NCBI GenBank assembly: GCA_029007575.1
Contig: JAQXIB010000201.1
Span: 1-25,485 of the forward strand
Length of the DNA stretch: 25,485 nucleotides
Direction: 5' to 3'
From: Clostridiales bacterium
GTDB taxonomy: Bacteria; Bacillota; Clostridia; Oscillospirales; Ruminococcaceae
This document shows positions 7,135 through 14,998 of the stretch, in pieces. The number at the start of each line of letters is the position of its first letter. The first letter of the stretch is position 1. The notes beneath the pieces are model-generated. The model did no database searches. It was not told where the DNA came from and saw only the letters and a program-made list of their open reading frames with translations. The position numbers and the translations under genes are program-made.

Positions 7135-7195
7135 ACTGAACAATTCAAAAACAACGGCAAAATGCTTTGCTATCGTTGTTTTTGAATTGTTCAGT
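7135..7195. repeat. perfect 22-bp inverted repeat with a 17-nt loop
   Basis: The left arm (7135-7156, beginning ACTGAACAATTC) and right arm (7174-7195, ending GAATTGTTCAGT) are exact complements. The loop GCAAAATGCTTTGCTAT contains a further GCAAA/TTTGC pairing. There is no T-tract on either side, so it is not an ordinary terminator. A related sequence (TGTCTGCTGAACAAATCAAAAG, in part) occurs once more near 11155-11176, also downstream of an extended -10. It may be an operator-like or mobile-element-derived hairpin. The right arm overlaps the -35 region of the next gene. Confidence 0.8.
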
Positions 7196-7209
7196 GAGCA
7201 TTAATAAAA

Positions 7210-7218
7210 TGATATAAT
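7210..7218 (+). promoter_or_regulatory. extended -10 promoter of the esterase gene
   Basis: TGATATAAT is a perfect extended -10 (TG-N-TATAAT). No good -35 is present at 17 nt; a TTGTTC at 7187-7192 is 20 nt away and lies inside the inverted repeat arm. The start of transcription would be near 7226, about 45 nt before the ATG. Confidence 0.6.
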
Positions 7219-7270
7219 GGGATATTTTTTCCTACTCTTCTTCATCAATTTATTGAGGTGATTAACGAAC

Positions 7271-8188
7271 ATGAACGTACGGGAAGCGTTTCAATATTAT
7301 CCTGACCAAAAAGAAATTGCCGCATGGCTCGACCGAATTTGGCAACAGACCGAGCAACGCTCCATTAAAGCGGAACCGGTCAACCGTTCTCCTTTTATTG
7401 CCGCGACACAAATCGGCTATGTTAATCCGATTCTAATGCGGTTTACCGTTTCGGATTTGCCCGCTTTTTACGGTATATGGTATCCACCCGTGAACGGCCC
7501 GAAACCGTTGCTCACTTTTTTACCCGGCTATGGCAGTGAATTATCACTTGTGCCAATGGCCGCAGGCGAAGAATATGCCGCTCTCAGCTTGTGCCCGATG
7601 GGATATTGGACGCCGGACGGACAACCTGATGAACTGCGTGAAGACGGCACATGGCCGGTATTGCCCGATACCATCCGAACCCGGGGTAGCGGTGGATATT
7701 TTAACTGGTTATTACAGGCGGCGATGGCAGTCAAATGGGCTTGGCAGCAAAGCGAACACGTCCTTCCCGACCGCGTTTCATTCTGGGGTACCAGTCAGGG
7801 CGGAGGCACCGCGTTGCTGCTTGGTTCTCTCTTCATGGAACGAGGCACCCGCTGCATTATGGCCGATGAACCGTTTCTGACCAATTTTCCTGTCGCAAAT
7901 TTTCGCGGCGCTTATGAGGTGTTGGCAAACGTCCGGGAAGATGTGCCGAAAGAAGATTTCTGGCATTATGCGGGGCTCATCGATACAGTCAGCCATGCAG
8001 AGCGGCTTAAAGTTCCGGTGCTCATTACTGAGGGCGGAGCAGATGAAGTTTGTCCTATGGACACCTTGCAGTTACTTTACGAACGCCTGCCCGCAACAAA
8101 AGCACAATTTTTCATGGACGGACGCGGGCACGGACACAACCGGGAATTTGCTCGTCTGATGCTTGCCTGGGCAAACCTATATGCATAA
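7271..8188 (+). CDS. alpha/beta hydrolase, acetyl xylan esterase (CE7/AXE1)-like
   Basis: A 305-residue cytoplasmic serine esterase with no signal peptide. The nucleophile elbow is GTSQGG (173-178, Ser175), which is the CE7 form of the motif. Asp258 in GGADEVCPMDT matches the family's acid residue before C-P, and His287 or His289 in GRGHGHN is the likely base. The RGQ motif of classical CE7 enzymes is changed to RGS (138-140), so this is a divergent member. CE7 enzymes remove acetyl groups from short sugar chains or related small esters; the true substrate here is unknown. GAGGTGA lies 10 nt before the ATG. The gene is followed on the same strand by an AraR-like regulator, and the surrounding remnants of a mannosidase, isomerase and beta-helix protein support a glycan-use setting. 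Confidence 0.8.
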   Translation: MNVREAFQYYPDQKEIAAWLDRIWQQTEQRSIKAEPVNRSPFIAATQIGYVNPILMRFTVSDLPAFYGIWYPPVNGPKPLLTFLPGYGSELSLVPMAAGEEYAALSLCPMGYWTPDGQPDELREDGTWPVLPDTIRTRGSGGYFNWLLQAAMAVKWAWQQSEHVLPDRVSFWGTSQGGGTALLLGSLFMERGTRCIMADEPFLTNFPVANFRGAYEVLANVREDVPKEDFWHYAGLIDTVSHAERLKVPVLITEGGADEVCPMDTLQLLYERLPATKAQFFMDGRGHGHNREFARLMLAWANLYA

Positions 8189-8391
8189 CCAAATCGTGAA
8201 TATCCATAAATGATTTGGCCCAAAACATACAAAGCTTCGAAAAGAATGGCTGTAACAAATACTCTCCCGAACGCTTTACGAAAAAATGAGAATCATCATG
8301 CGTTCGATTATCGGTAATACAGTCTTTGCAATACCACACGGCTAAACTTACCGATCATAATCAATCGTAAACAGAAAATTCCCTTAGATAC
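8189..8391. other. intergenic region, no gene seen
   Basis: No convincing reading frame, RNA gene or strong hairpin was found between the esterase stop and the regulator promoter. A weak CAAATC...GATTTG pairing near 8190-8217 has no T-tract, so the esterase transcript may read on toward the regulator gene. Confidence 0.4.
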
Positions 8392-8420
8392 TGGACTTTT
8401 TTTCAAAAATAAGGTATACT
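8392..8420 (+). promoter_or_regulatory. promoter of the GntR-type regulator
   Basis: TGGACT (8392-8397) and TATACT (8415-8420) are spaced by exactly 17 nt of AT-rich sequence. The start of transcription would be near 8427, giving a leader of about 120 nt that includes the small reading frame at 8496. Confidence 0.65.
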
Positions 8421-8495
8421 ATTTCTGTAATACATTTTATATCATGTTTATTACTGATATGCATTTAGCACTATACTGAAAGGTGGCAAGATCCT

Positions 8496-8561
8496 ATGAA
8501 AAGTACCGTTTTTTTGACTGTGCCGAAACAAAGGATCGACCAACGTTATGAAAAAGTATGA
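8496..8561 (+). CDS. possible 21-residue leader peptide overlapping the regulator start
   Basis: MKSTVFLTVPKQRIDQRYEKV is preceded by AAAGGTGG (8479-8486) at an ideal 9-nt distance, a better ribosome binding site than that of the regulator itself. Its stop codon lies 14 nt inside the regulator gene in a different frame. Translation of it would deliver ribosomes onto the regulator start. No homologue is known to me, and it may be only a coupling device or chance. Confidence 0.35.
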   Translation: MKSTVFLTVPKQRIDQRYEKV

Positions 8562-9594
8562 AGCCATTTTTAACGATTTGAAGCAAGGTATTATCAGCGG
8601 AAAGTTTTCCGATGGAGAACGACTTCCTCCGGAAGAGGCCTTAGCCAAAAAATACCAAACCTCCCGCGTACCGGTACAGCAGGCACTAAATGCATTGGCA
8701 GGAATCTCTATGGTCAAGCGTATTGCCGGTTCCGGAACTTATATTACTTACTCATCTAATCTGAATATGCAAAAAAATCGTAACACGGTTTTTTTGCTGA
8801 ACACCTTGGACGCCGAAACAACCAAAATTATTGACGGCGTGCAATCGGTCATGCAAAAACAGGGACTGTTTCTGACCACGAAATTTTCTCAGTTTGATCC
8901 CAAAATCGAAAAGGATGTTTTAGATGAGCTGAACAACGGAAATATTGCGGGATTGCTGATATACACCACCGAAACCAACCTGCACCGGGATGAAATTTAT
9001 AATGCGTTGAACCACAAAAAGCCAATCGTTTTTGTGGATAAAAGCCCGAACCGTCTGATCGGCAACACGGTGATGTCAGATCCGCAGCAGGGTATGTTTC
9101 TCTTGGTAAAACACCTGGTAGAATATGGACATAAAAAGATCGCGTTTATCGGTCATCCCTTACAGACCCGTACTTCCGTAAAACAGCGTTTCGATGCTAC
9201 CTGCGCGGCGATGAGCTTCTTTAATATTCCGCTGGAACATCGTTATCTGCGCTTCTCACACGACCCAAAAACCGAAACGCATGACCTGCTGACCATGGAC
9301 GATCCGCCGACCGCTATTATCTATGCTTCCAGTTATTTATACTACGTCAGCCTGCCGGTGTTTCATGACTTAAAGCTTTCCATCCCCGAAGACATTTCGG
9401 TGGTGGTGCATGACCGTATCCAAAGGGTAGAAGAATCCGATATGCCGGTCACCAATGTGGACCAAGACTTTTTCGGCATCGGAAGCGTTGCTGCCAAGCG
9501 TTTATTTGAAATCATGGTCAACCCGGATTGCGGATTCCGAACGGAATATCTGCCGGTTACTTTCCATGACGAAGGCACTGTACGGCGCATTTGA
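8548..9594 (+). CDS. GntR-family regulator with LacI-type sugar-binding domain (AraR-like)
   Basis: A 348-residue cytoplasmic regulator. Residues 1-70 form a GntR winged helix (SGKFSDGERLPPEEALAKKY, then AGSGTYI). Residues from about 80 to the end look like a periplasmic-binding-protein fold as in LacI/PurR (NTVFLLNTLDAETTKIIDGV, HKKIAFIGHP, PTAIIYASSYLYY, ITNVDQD-like VTNVDQDFFGIGSVAAKRLF). This chimeric architecture is that of Bacillus AraR, which is released from DNA by a sugar. The ligand here is unknown. The ribosome binding site AAAGGA is about 12 nt from the ATG, and a leader frame overlaps the start. It follows the esterase gene on the same strand and probably controls that gene or lost glycan genes nearby. 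Confidence 0.88.
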   Translation: MKKYEAIFNDLKQGIISGKFSDGERLPPEEALAKKYQTSRVPVQQALNALAGISMVKRIAGSGTYITYSSNLNMQKNRNTVFLLNTLDAETTKIIDGVQSVMQKQGLFLTTKFSQFDPKIEKDVLDELNNGNIAGLLIYTTETNLHRDEIYNALNHKKPIVFVDKSPNRLIGNTVMSDPQQGMFLLVKHLVEYGHKKIAFIGHPLQTRTSVKQRFDATCAAMSFFNIPLEHRYLRFSHDPKTETHDLLTMDDPPTAIIYASSYLYYVSLPVFHDLKLSIPEDISVVVHDRIQRVEESDMPVTNVDQDFFGIGSVAAKRLFEIMVNPDCGFRTEYLPVTFHDEGTVRRI

Positions 9595-9603
9595 TTTTTC
9601 CCT

Positions 9604-9655
9604 ATACACAATAAAATGGGGTTGTCAATTAAGACAGCCCCATTTTATTGTGTAT
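9604..9655. terminator. bidirectional hairpin between convergent genes
   Basis: A 23-bp stem with a single G/T mismatch encloses the 6-nt loop AATTAA. The stem core is TGGGGTTGTC/GACAGCCCCA, with AT-rich outer arms (ATACACAATAAAA and its complement). It lies between the plus-strand regulator and the minus-strand MgtC-family gene and can serve both. Confidence 0.75.
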
Positions 9656-9667
9656 TGATCACATTCT

Positions 9668-10411
9668 CTACAATACATCATGTTCCGGTTCCGCTATATT
9701 CTCCTGCGGTTTGATATAATCGGCCGATAAAATACATTCTTCTTTCAACAAATCCACCAGCACGGAGTTACTATCTACATAGCTTTTCATATTAAGCTCT
9801 AAAACCGCTGTAACACCGTTGCTGAAGTTTTCATCATCCTTTTGCGTATGTGAGATGTGTACGTTTTCCACCACAACGCCCCATGTATGCAACAATTTGG
9901 AAATGTACACGACATCCGCCATCTGCTTCAGCGATATTTTCGCATACTTAGTTCGCGGATGACGCTTATAATAAAAATTGTTGATCTTCCGAATAATAAT
10001 CAACGCAAAGATAACCGCAGCAAAGCCGATGATGGCTCCTTCATAGAAGCCGATTCCCACAGCTAACCCCATACAGGCGCTTGCCCACAATCCTGCCGCC
10101 GTCGTAATGCCGCGCACATGACCGCCGTTTAAAATAATGGTTCCTACGCCCAAAAATCCGATACCGCTGACGACTTGCGCACCGATTCTGGAAGGATCGG
10201 AATGAAACTGCAAAAACATATATTGTCCCAGCATCGTCGTCATAGTACTGCCGATGCAAACCAAGATATGAGTACGCAGACCGGCAGGATGATGGCTCCC
10301 CTGCCTTTCCAGCCCGATCGCGCCGCCGAATAAAATGCTCAACAGCAAACGCACGGTAACGGATATCACATTTAAATCCTCTAATAACGCAATGATTTCA
10401 CTCACTTGCAA
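9668..10411 (-). CDS. MgtC/SapB-family membrane protein
   Basis: A 247-residue protein with the MgtC domain at about residues 15-140: RLLLSILFGGAIGLERQGSH, LRTHILVCIGS and the GFLGVGTI / TTAAGLWASA blocks, spanning several membrane helices. A soluble C-terminal region (about 150-247) resembles the ACT-like tail of longer members. MgtC proteins in pathogens protect against magnesium starvation and modulate the ATP synthase; SapB-like members in Clostridia are of unknown role. The frame starts at a TTG (10411) 6-7 nt after AAAGG; a GTG at 10405 is an alternative. No magnesium riboswitch was recognised in the 160 nt upstream. The gene is convergent with the regulator and shares its terminator. 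Confidence 0.9.
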   Translation of the reverse strand: MQVSEIIALLEDLNVISVTVRLLLSILFGGAIGLERQGSHHPAGLRTHILVCIGSTMTTMLGQYMFLQFHSDPSRIGAQVVSGIGFLGVGTIILNGGHVRGITTAAGLWASACMGLAVGIGFYEGAIIGFAAVIFALIIIRKINNFYYKRHPRTKYAKISLKQMADVVYISKLLHTWGVVVENVHISHTQKDDENFSNGVTAVLELNMKSYVDSNSVLVDLLKEECILSADYIKPQENIAEPEHDVL

Positions 10412-10576
10412 CGCCGCCTTTCTTCCCTTTCGGGTATCATCATTTTCTCAACAAACTTTCAACTTCTTGAGAACACTGTATTTCAGGTTTCGTCTTTACC
10501 TTGTGAGCTGTGATTGATGTAAAATTCCCTGCTGTTCCTGCGCCTTGTGACAGGAATATTGCCTTATCTTCGGATA

Positions 10577-11113
10577 TTATTCCGTTACAGTGGTCTCCGT
10601 TTTATTATTGATGCTCAATCGATTATAAAGTTTTAATTTTCCGTTTGTGTTTTCATATGATATGCCGTTGTACCGCATGATGTTAACCCCGAGCACCTCT
10701 CCTCCGCTTATCTTCAGCAGAGGTGTGTTTTGATAAAGATTGTCCGCACCGACATTGATTATTTTCACATTGCTGCTGTTTTTGCTGACAATCAGGCTGC
10801 GAACACCGTAAGCAAATGTGTTTAAAATTGTTTCTCCCGATGCGTTTTCCAGTCGGAGATATTCGGTGCCGGGACGTGTGATCGGATTAAACAGTTCGGT
10901 CTGAATCCGGCTTTCGGTGGACGACCAGCCGATCAGCTCCAACCCATGCCGATATAAAGCGGTGCCGTTTTGCAAACACCCCTCAATCATACCGTTGCTT
11001 CCTCCGGCTGTGATCATATTATTATAGCAGCAACCCACCAACTTATCAATATGATGATTGTCGCATCCGCGAAAATCAACAAAATAAAACGGTATTTGAT
11101 ATTTTGACTTCTT
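10577..11113 (-). pseudogene. C-terminal fragment of a right-handed beta-helix (pectate-lyase-like) protein
   Basis: The frame is open from 11113 to a TAA at 10577. Its sequence has the repetitive N/G/I/V pattern of a parallel beta-helix (FVDFRGCDNHHIDKL, YNNMITAGGSNGMIEGC, NSSNVKIINVGADNLYQNTP). No ATG or ribosome binding site supports a start: candidate starts are TTG or GTG codons at about 11041. Proteins of this type normally exceed 400 residues and carry a secretion signal, so this is most likely the surviving 3' end. Upstream at about 11113 it meets the promoter region of the SEDS gene. A family member could have been a secreted polysaccharide lyase or surface protein. Confidence 0.6.
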
Positions 11114-11137
11114 TTATTCATATTTATATGTTATAAT
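11104..11137 (+). promoter_or_regulatory. promoter region of the SEDS/PBP operon
   Basis: TGTTATAAT (11129-11137) is an extended -10. TTGACT (11104-11109) lies upstream at 22 nt, too far for a normal -35, so the extended -10 probably carries recognition. The leader of about 90 nt contains a copy of the CTGAACAA motif also found in the inverted repeat at 7135. Confidence 0.5.
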
Positions 11138-11235
11138 AATGCTCATTAAATAATGTCTGCTGAACAAATCAAAAGCTTTGATACTGCAACGCTCCATCGT
11201 GCTGTTTGCGATGATATCAAGGAAAGGATGCTTAC

Positions 11236-12912
11236 ATGGACTGGAGTTTGATGACCGGATATTACAACGCCGCTGTCCGCTGGGCATTGCCGATTGCGGC
11301 AATTCTGATTCTGATATTTTGTGTCAAAATGCTGTTTTCCAAACGGCAGCCGCAAAATCCGATTGCTGTTTTGATCGCGCAGGACGGTACGCGGTACCCC
11401 ATAGTTTCTTATGAAAATACGATCGGCCGAAACGCACTCTGCGATATTCAACTGACCTCCGGATTTGTTTCCCGTCGTCATGCTGTCCTCACCTATCACA
11501 AAGGATGGTATATCAGCAACGGGCGTTCCAAAAACGGCGTCTTGCTCAACGGAGAGCGCATTTCCAAACGTGCTGCGTTAAACTACGGCGATGTTATTAC
11601 CGCCGGAGATATATCTTTAAAATTATCACCTCCCGCAATTACCGATATGGAACAAATTGAACAGGGAAAACAAAAAAATTTTTCCGCTGTCCCGGCGCTG
11701 TTCTTTCTGAATTTTTTCCAGTTGCTTGCTTTTCTCTCTGTTGTTTTGCACTATATGGAAGAACTTCCGTGGACGATACCGGCTTGTTTTGCCGGACTGC
11801 TGATCGCCGAATGGATATACTTCGGAATTAGAAAATGCAAAAATATCGGCATAGAAATCTTAGCGTTCTTTTTAGTTACCATCGGTCTTTGCGTTGCCGC
11901 CAGCGCCACTCCGTCTTCCCTGCTCAAACAGTTTATCGCCGTCTTACTCGGCTTGGGCGGTTTCTGCTTTTTAGAATGGGTCTTGCGGGATATTGACCGC
12001 ACCATGCGGCTGCGATATGCGGTTGCCGCAATCGGTTTAGCGCTGCTTGCCGCCAATCTGCTGATCGGAGAAAGCCGCTACGGCGCAAAAAACTGGATCA
12101 ATCTCGGATTCACTACCATACAACCGTCCGAATTCGTCAAGGTGGCGTTCCTTTTTGCCGGATGCGCAACATTGGAACGGCTGACCACTTGGCGAAACAC
12201 CCTACTGTTTGCCGGGTTTTCGGTTTCCTGCCTCGGTGCGCTGTTCTTCATGCGGGACTACGGTACCGCCGCTGTCTTTTTTGTCGGCATCGTCATTATC
12301 GCCTACATGCGCTCCGGCGACTGGAAAGTTATTGCCGGCTTCTCCGGATTGGCATTGCTGGCTGTTCCTGCCATCGTCCTTTACCATCCGTATATTGCCA
12401 GCCGCTTTTCCAGCTACCTCCGTGCATGGGATTTTGCCTCCACAAAAGGCTATCAGCAAACCAGAACCATGATGGCCATCGGCAGCGGCGGCTTACTGGG
12501 GGTAGGCGGCGGGAACGGCAACCTTGACCGGGTTGCCGCATCGGATACCGACCTGGTTTTCGGTATTGTCAGCGAGGAATGGGGACTGATCGTAGCATTA
12601 TGCTGTGCGGTCTGCCTGTTGATTTTTGCCGCATGGGCAATCCGTTGTGCGCCACACGCCTGTTCTGCTTACTATTCGACCGCGGCTTGCGCCGCCGGCG
12701 GTATGTTGCTGTTTCAGACAGCACTCAATATTTTCGGTTCCACCGACTTGCTGCCCTTAACCGGAGTGACCTTTCCGCTAATCAGCAACGGCGGCTCCAG
12801 CATGGTAGCAAGCTTTGCTATGCTCGCCTTCTTCAAAGCCGTCGGGAATATCCCGTTCGAACCTTCGAAAAGTCGATTGTCACAACATCCGAAAGGATAT
12901 GAGCTTGAATGA
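11236..12912 (+). CDS. SEDS glycosyltransferase (FtsW/RodA/SpoVE family) with N-terminal FHA domain
   Basis: A 558-residue membrane protein. One helix (about 14-34) is followed by a cytosolic FHA domain at about 43-131 with all key residues: GR (64-65), S79, R81-H82 and N100-G101. From about residue 152 a ten-helix SEDS core follows, with GAKNWINLGFTTIQPSEF, SDTDLVFGIVSEEWG (the family's catalytic Asp region) and PLTGVTFPLISNGGSS. SEDS proteins polymerise lipid II into glycan strands at the membrane, with a class B PBP as partner. FHA domains bind phosphothreonine, so control by a Ser/Thr kinase of the PrkC type is likely but inferred. AAGGAAAGG lies 8 nt before the ATG. The next gene overlaps by 4 nt. 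Confidence 0.93.
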   Translation: MDWSLMTGYYNAAVRWALPIAAILILIFCVKMLFSKRQPQNPIAVLIAQDGTRYPIVSYENTIGRNALCDIQLTSGFVSRRHAVLTYHKGWYISNGRSKNGVLLNGERISKRAALNYGDVITAGDISLKLSPPAITDMEQIEQGKQKNFSAVPALFFLNFFQLLAFLSVVLHYMEELPWTIPACFAGLLIAEWIYFGIRKCKNIGIEILAFFLVTIGLCVAASATPSSLLKQFIAVLLGLGGFCFLEWVLRDIDRTMRLRYAVAAIGLALLAANLLIGESRYGAKNWINLGFTTIQPSEFVKVAFLFAGCATLERLTTWRNTLLFAGFSVSCLGALFFMRDYGTAAVFFVGIVIIAYMRSGDWKVIAGFSGLALLAVPAIVLYHPYIASRFSSYLRAWDFASTKGYQQTRTMMAIGSGGLLGVGGGNGNLDRVAASDTDLVFGIVSEEWGLIVALCCAVCLLIFAAWAIRCAPHACSAYYSTAACAAGGMLLFQTALNIFGSTDLLPLTGVTFPLISNGGSSMVASFAMLAFFKAVGNIPFEPSKSRLSQHPKGYELE

Positions 12913-14276
12913 AACAAATGTCACGTCGTTCCATACTGCTGCTGATCATTATGCTTTGCTTTACTGGGGGCTTAATCGTATTAAGCATTGTTTTTGCGAT
13001 AAACGCGCCCGGATGGGCTTCTTATCCGGCAAACCGCCATATTTACAATACCAAAGCCATTTTATCAGGTGCGGGCAATATTACCGACCGCAACGGCATC
13101 GTTTTGGCGCAAACCGTAAACGGCAACAGAGTATACAGCGATGACAAAAATATCCGCAAGGCGGTATTGCACACGGTAGGAGATTCCTCCGGACTAATCA
13201 AAACCGGTCTGCAAAACAGCTATTGGAAACAGCTTGTGGGCTATAATTTAGTAAACGGCGTATTCCAGCCAAGCGGCAAAGGGAACGATATCGCCCTGAC
13301 GTTAGACGCCAACCTTTGCGCCACGGCGCTGAAAGCACTGGGAAAATACAGCGGAACAGTCGGCGTTTACAACTATAAGACCGGCGAGATGCTTTGCATG
13401 GTCAGCACACCGACCTATGACATCAACGATCCGCCGGAAATCTCCGAAGAGGATGAAAAATATACCGGCGTTTATCTCAACCGTTTTCTTTCTTCTTCCT
13501 ATACGCCCGGCTCTACCTTCAAGGTAGTAACCGCGGCGGCGGCATTGCAAACCTTTGACGGAATGGAAGACTTGGAATTTACCTGCAATGCGGGAGTGGA
13601 AATCGAGGGTGAATGGGTCAGTTGTTTAAGCAAACACGGTACTTTAAAATTCAAAGACGCACTCGCAAAATCCTGCAATGCTTATTTTGCACAGCTTGCG
13701 GTAAAGCTGGGACCTGACACACTCAGAACCTATGCCGAAAAAATGGGCTTTAATCAAACCTTTAAGCTGGACGGCATTGCCGCCAAAAAAAGCACCATTG
13801 ATTACACAAATATAAGAAACATTGATTTGGCATGGGCGGGAATGGGTCAGTACACCACTCTGGTCAATCCGCTGCAATATCTGACTATGGTCGGCGCGAT
13901 CGCAAATGACGGTGTACCGGTCAAGCCCTATATCATAGAGAGCATCACCTCCCCCGCCGGACTGCCGCTCCATTACAGGCTTTCCAAAAACGGCAGCCGC
14001 ATGCTCAGCACCGAAGCGGCGCAGACGCTTGCCGAAATGATGCGCTATACCGTAAAAACCAATTACAAGGACAGCAGTTTTCCGGGGCTCAACGTCTGCG
14101 CCAAAACCGGCACTGCTGAGGTCGGGGAACACGCCGTCCCGCATTCCTGGATGATCGGCTTTGTGCAGGATGACGATCTGCCGCTTGCATTTGCAGTCGT
14201 TGCCGAAAATGCGGGCAGCGGAAGCCGCGTCGCTTTACAAATCGCTAACAAGGTGCTGCAAGCGGCCAAAGCATAA
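12909..14276 (+). CDS. class B penicillin-binding protein (peptidoglycan transpeptidase)
   Basis: A 455-residue protein with one N-terminal membrane helix (about 8-31), a short pedestal region (NITDRNGIVLAQ) and a transpeptidase domain. The active-site motifs are S202-T-F-K205, S255-C-N257 and K399-T-G401. It is short for a class B PBP and lacks the extended N-terminal and PASTA regions of large PBP2-type enzymes, resembling PbpA of actinobacteria. It would cross-link the glycan made by the SEDS partner encoded just upstream. The two genes overlap as ATGA, which implies coupled translation and a stoichiometric complex. A terminator follows, so the operon has two genes. Confidence 0.93.
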   Translation: MKQMSRRSILLLIIMLCFTGGLIVLSIVFAINAPGWASYPANRHIYNTKAILSGAGNITDRNGIVLAQTVNGNRVYSDDKNIRKAVLHTVGDSSGLIKTGLQNSYWKQLVGYNLVNGVFQPSGKGNDIALTLDANLCATALKALGKYSGTVGVYNYKTGEMLCMVSTPTYDINDPPEISEEDEKYTGVYLNRFLSSSYTPGSTFKVVTAAAALQTFDGMEDLEFTCNAGVEIEGEWVSCLSKHGTLKFKDALAKSCNAYFAQLAVKLGPDTLRTYAEKMGFNQTFKLDGIAAKKSTIDYTNIRNIDLAWAGMGQYTTLVNPLQYLTMVGAIANDGVPVKPYIIESITSPAGLPLHYRLSKNGSRMLSTEAAQTLAEMMRYTVKTNYKDSSFPGLNVCAKTGTAEVGEHAVPHSWMIGFVQDDDLPLAFAVVAENAGSGSRVALQIANKVLQAAKA

Positions 14277-14299
14277 AAATCCTCCGCATGGAGTCAAGC

Positions 14300-14364
14300 A
14301 ATATCAGCAATGGATCCAAGGATACCGATTATTCCGCATTCCTCTCCAATTGCTGATATTTTTT
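14300..14364 (+). terminator. terminator of the SEDS/PBP operon
   Basis: AATATCAGCAAT (14300-14311) pairs perfectly with ATTGCTGATATT (14349-14360), and a run of six T follows at 14359-14364. The loop is long, 37 nt. Confidence 0.7.
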
Positions 14365-14399
14365 ATTGAATGTCATTTATAATATTTTTATGCATAACA

Positions 14400-14427
14400 T
14401 GAAACATTTCTCCTCTGTCAACTGTAT
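14400..14427 (+). promoter_or_regulatory. possible ECF-type autoregulatory promoter
   Basis: TGAAAC (14400-14405) is the classic -35 of ECF sigma factors such as SigW. CTGTAT (14422-14427) sits 16 nt downstream where a CGTA-type -10 would be expected. Many ECF genes are transcribed by their own product. The match at the -10 is imperfect. A vegetative TATAAT at 14378-14383 without a good -35 is the alternative. Confidence 0.35.
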
Positions 14428-14485
14428 TGTAAACAGAAGCCTTCATAAAAGCTGACAAAAGCTCGAGAAAGGGATGGTCATATAA

Positions 14486-14998
14486 ATGGAAACTCAATTG
14501 TTGCGTACGAGCAATTGTATTTCTGAACAAATTGAAAAATTTGGAGATATGATTTACCGTTTGGGAATTCTTTATCTAAAAAACGAGCAAGACACACAAG
14601 ATATGTTTCAAGAGGTGTTTTTGCGCCTGTTTGAAAAACAACCCGTATTTGAAAACGATGAGCATGAAAAAGCCTGGCTGATCACTGTGGCTTCCAATTA
14701 TTGCAAGAATTTTCTGCATACTGCATGGTACCGCAAAACCGTTCCGCTGGATCAATTGACCGGCGCGATTCGAGATGAAACCGACGTGGAAACGATCACC
14801 GCCTTGCTGGAACTGCCGGTGAAATACAGGCAGGTGCTCTATCTGCACTATTATGAGGGCTATTCAACGGAGGAAATCGCCAATCTGCTGCACCTGAAGC
14901 CCGCTACTGTGCGGACGCAGTTAAAGAGAGGCAGAGAACTTCTGAAAACCAAGTTGATTGGAGATATGGAACATGAAGAATCTTTTCAAAGGGTTTGA
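14486..14998 (+). CDS. ECF-type RNA polymerase sigma factor
   Basis: A 170-residue sigma-70 family protein of the extracytoplasmic-function class. Region 2 covers about residues 11-80 (DMIYRLGILYLKNEQDTQDM, then EVFLRLFEKQP and AWLITVASNYCKNFL). Region 4 covers about 105-157 with a helix-turn-helix (YSTEEIANLLHLKPATVRTQ). There is no region 3, as expected. GAAAGGG lies about 12 nt before the ATG. The 3' end overlaps the next gene by 26 nt, the usual arrangement for a sigma factor and the membrane protein that holds it inactive. The regulon is unknown; the possible promoter at 14400 suggests self-activation. Confidence 0.92.
   Translation: METQLLRTSNCISEQIEKFGDMIYRLGILYLKNEQDTQDMFQEVFLRLFEKQPVFENDEHEKAWLITVASNYCKNFLHTAWYRKTVPLDQLTGAIRDETDVETITALLELPVKYRQVLYLHYYEGYSTEEIANLLHLKPATVRTQLKRGRELLKTKLIGDMEHEESFQRV

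Noticed and set aside
8112..8339. A 75-residue minus-strand frame overlapping the esterase 3' end
   Set aside because: No ribosome site, no family resemblance, and half of it is antisense to the esterase.
11014..11121. A 35-residue hydrophobic frame on the minus strand (MNKRSQNIKYRFILLIFADA...) resembling the N-terminus of a polysaccharide-synthesis membrane protein
   Set aside because: It overlaps in another frame a sequence that reads well as the beta-helix protein (FVDFRGCDNHHIDKL), has no ribosome site and stops quickly. It is most likely a shadow.
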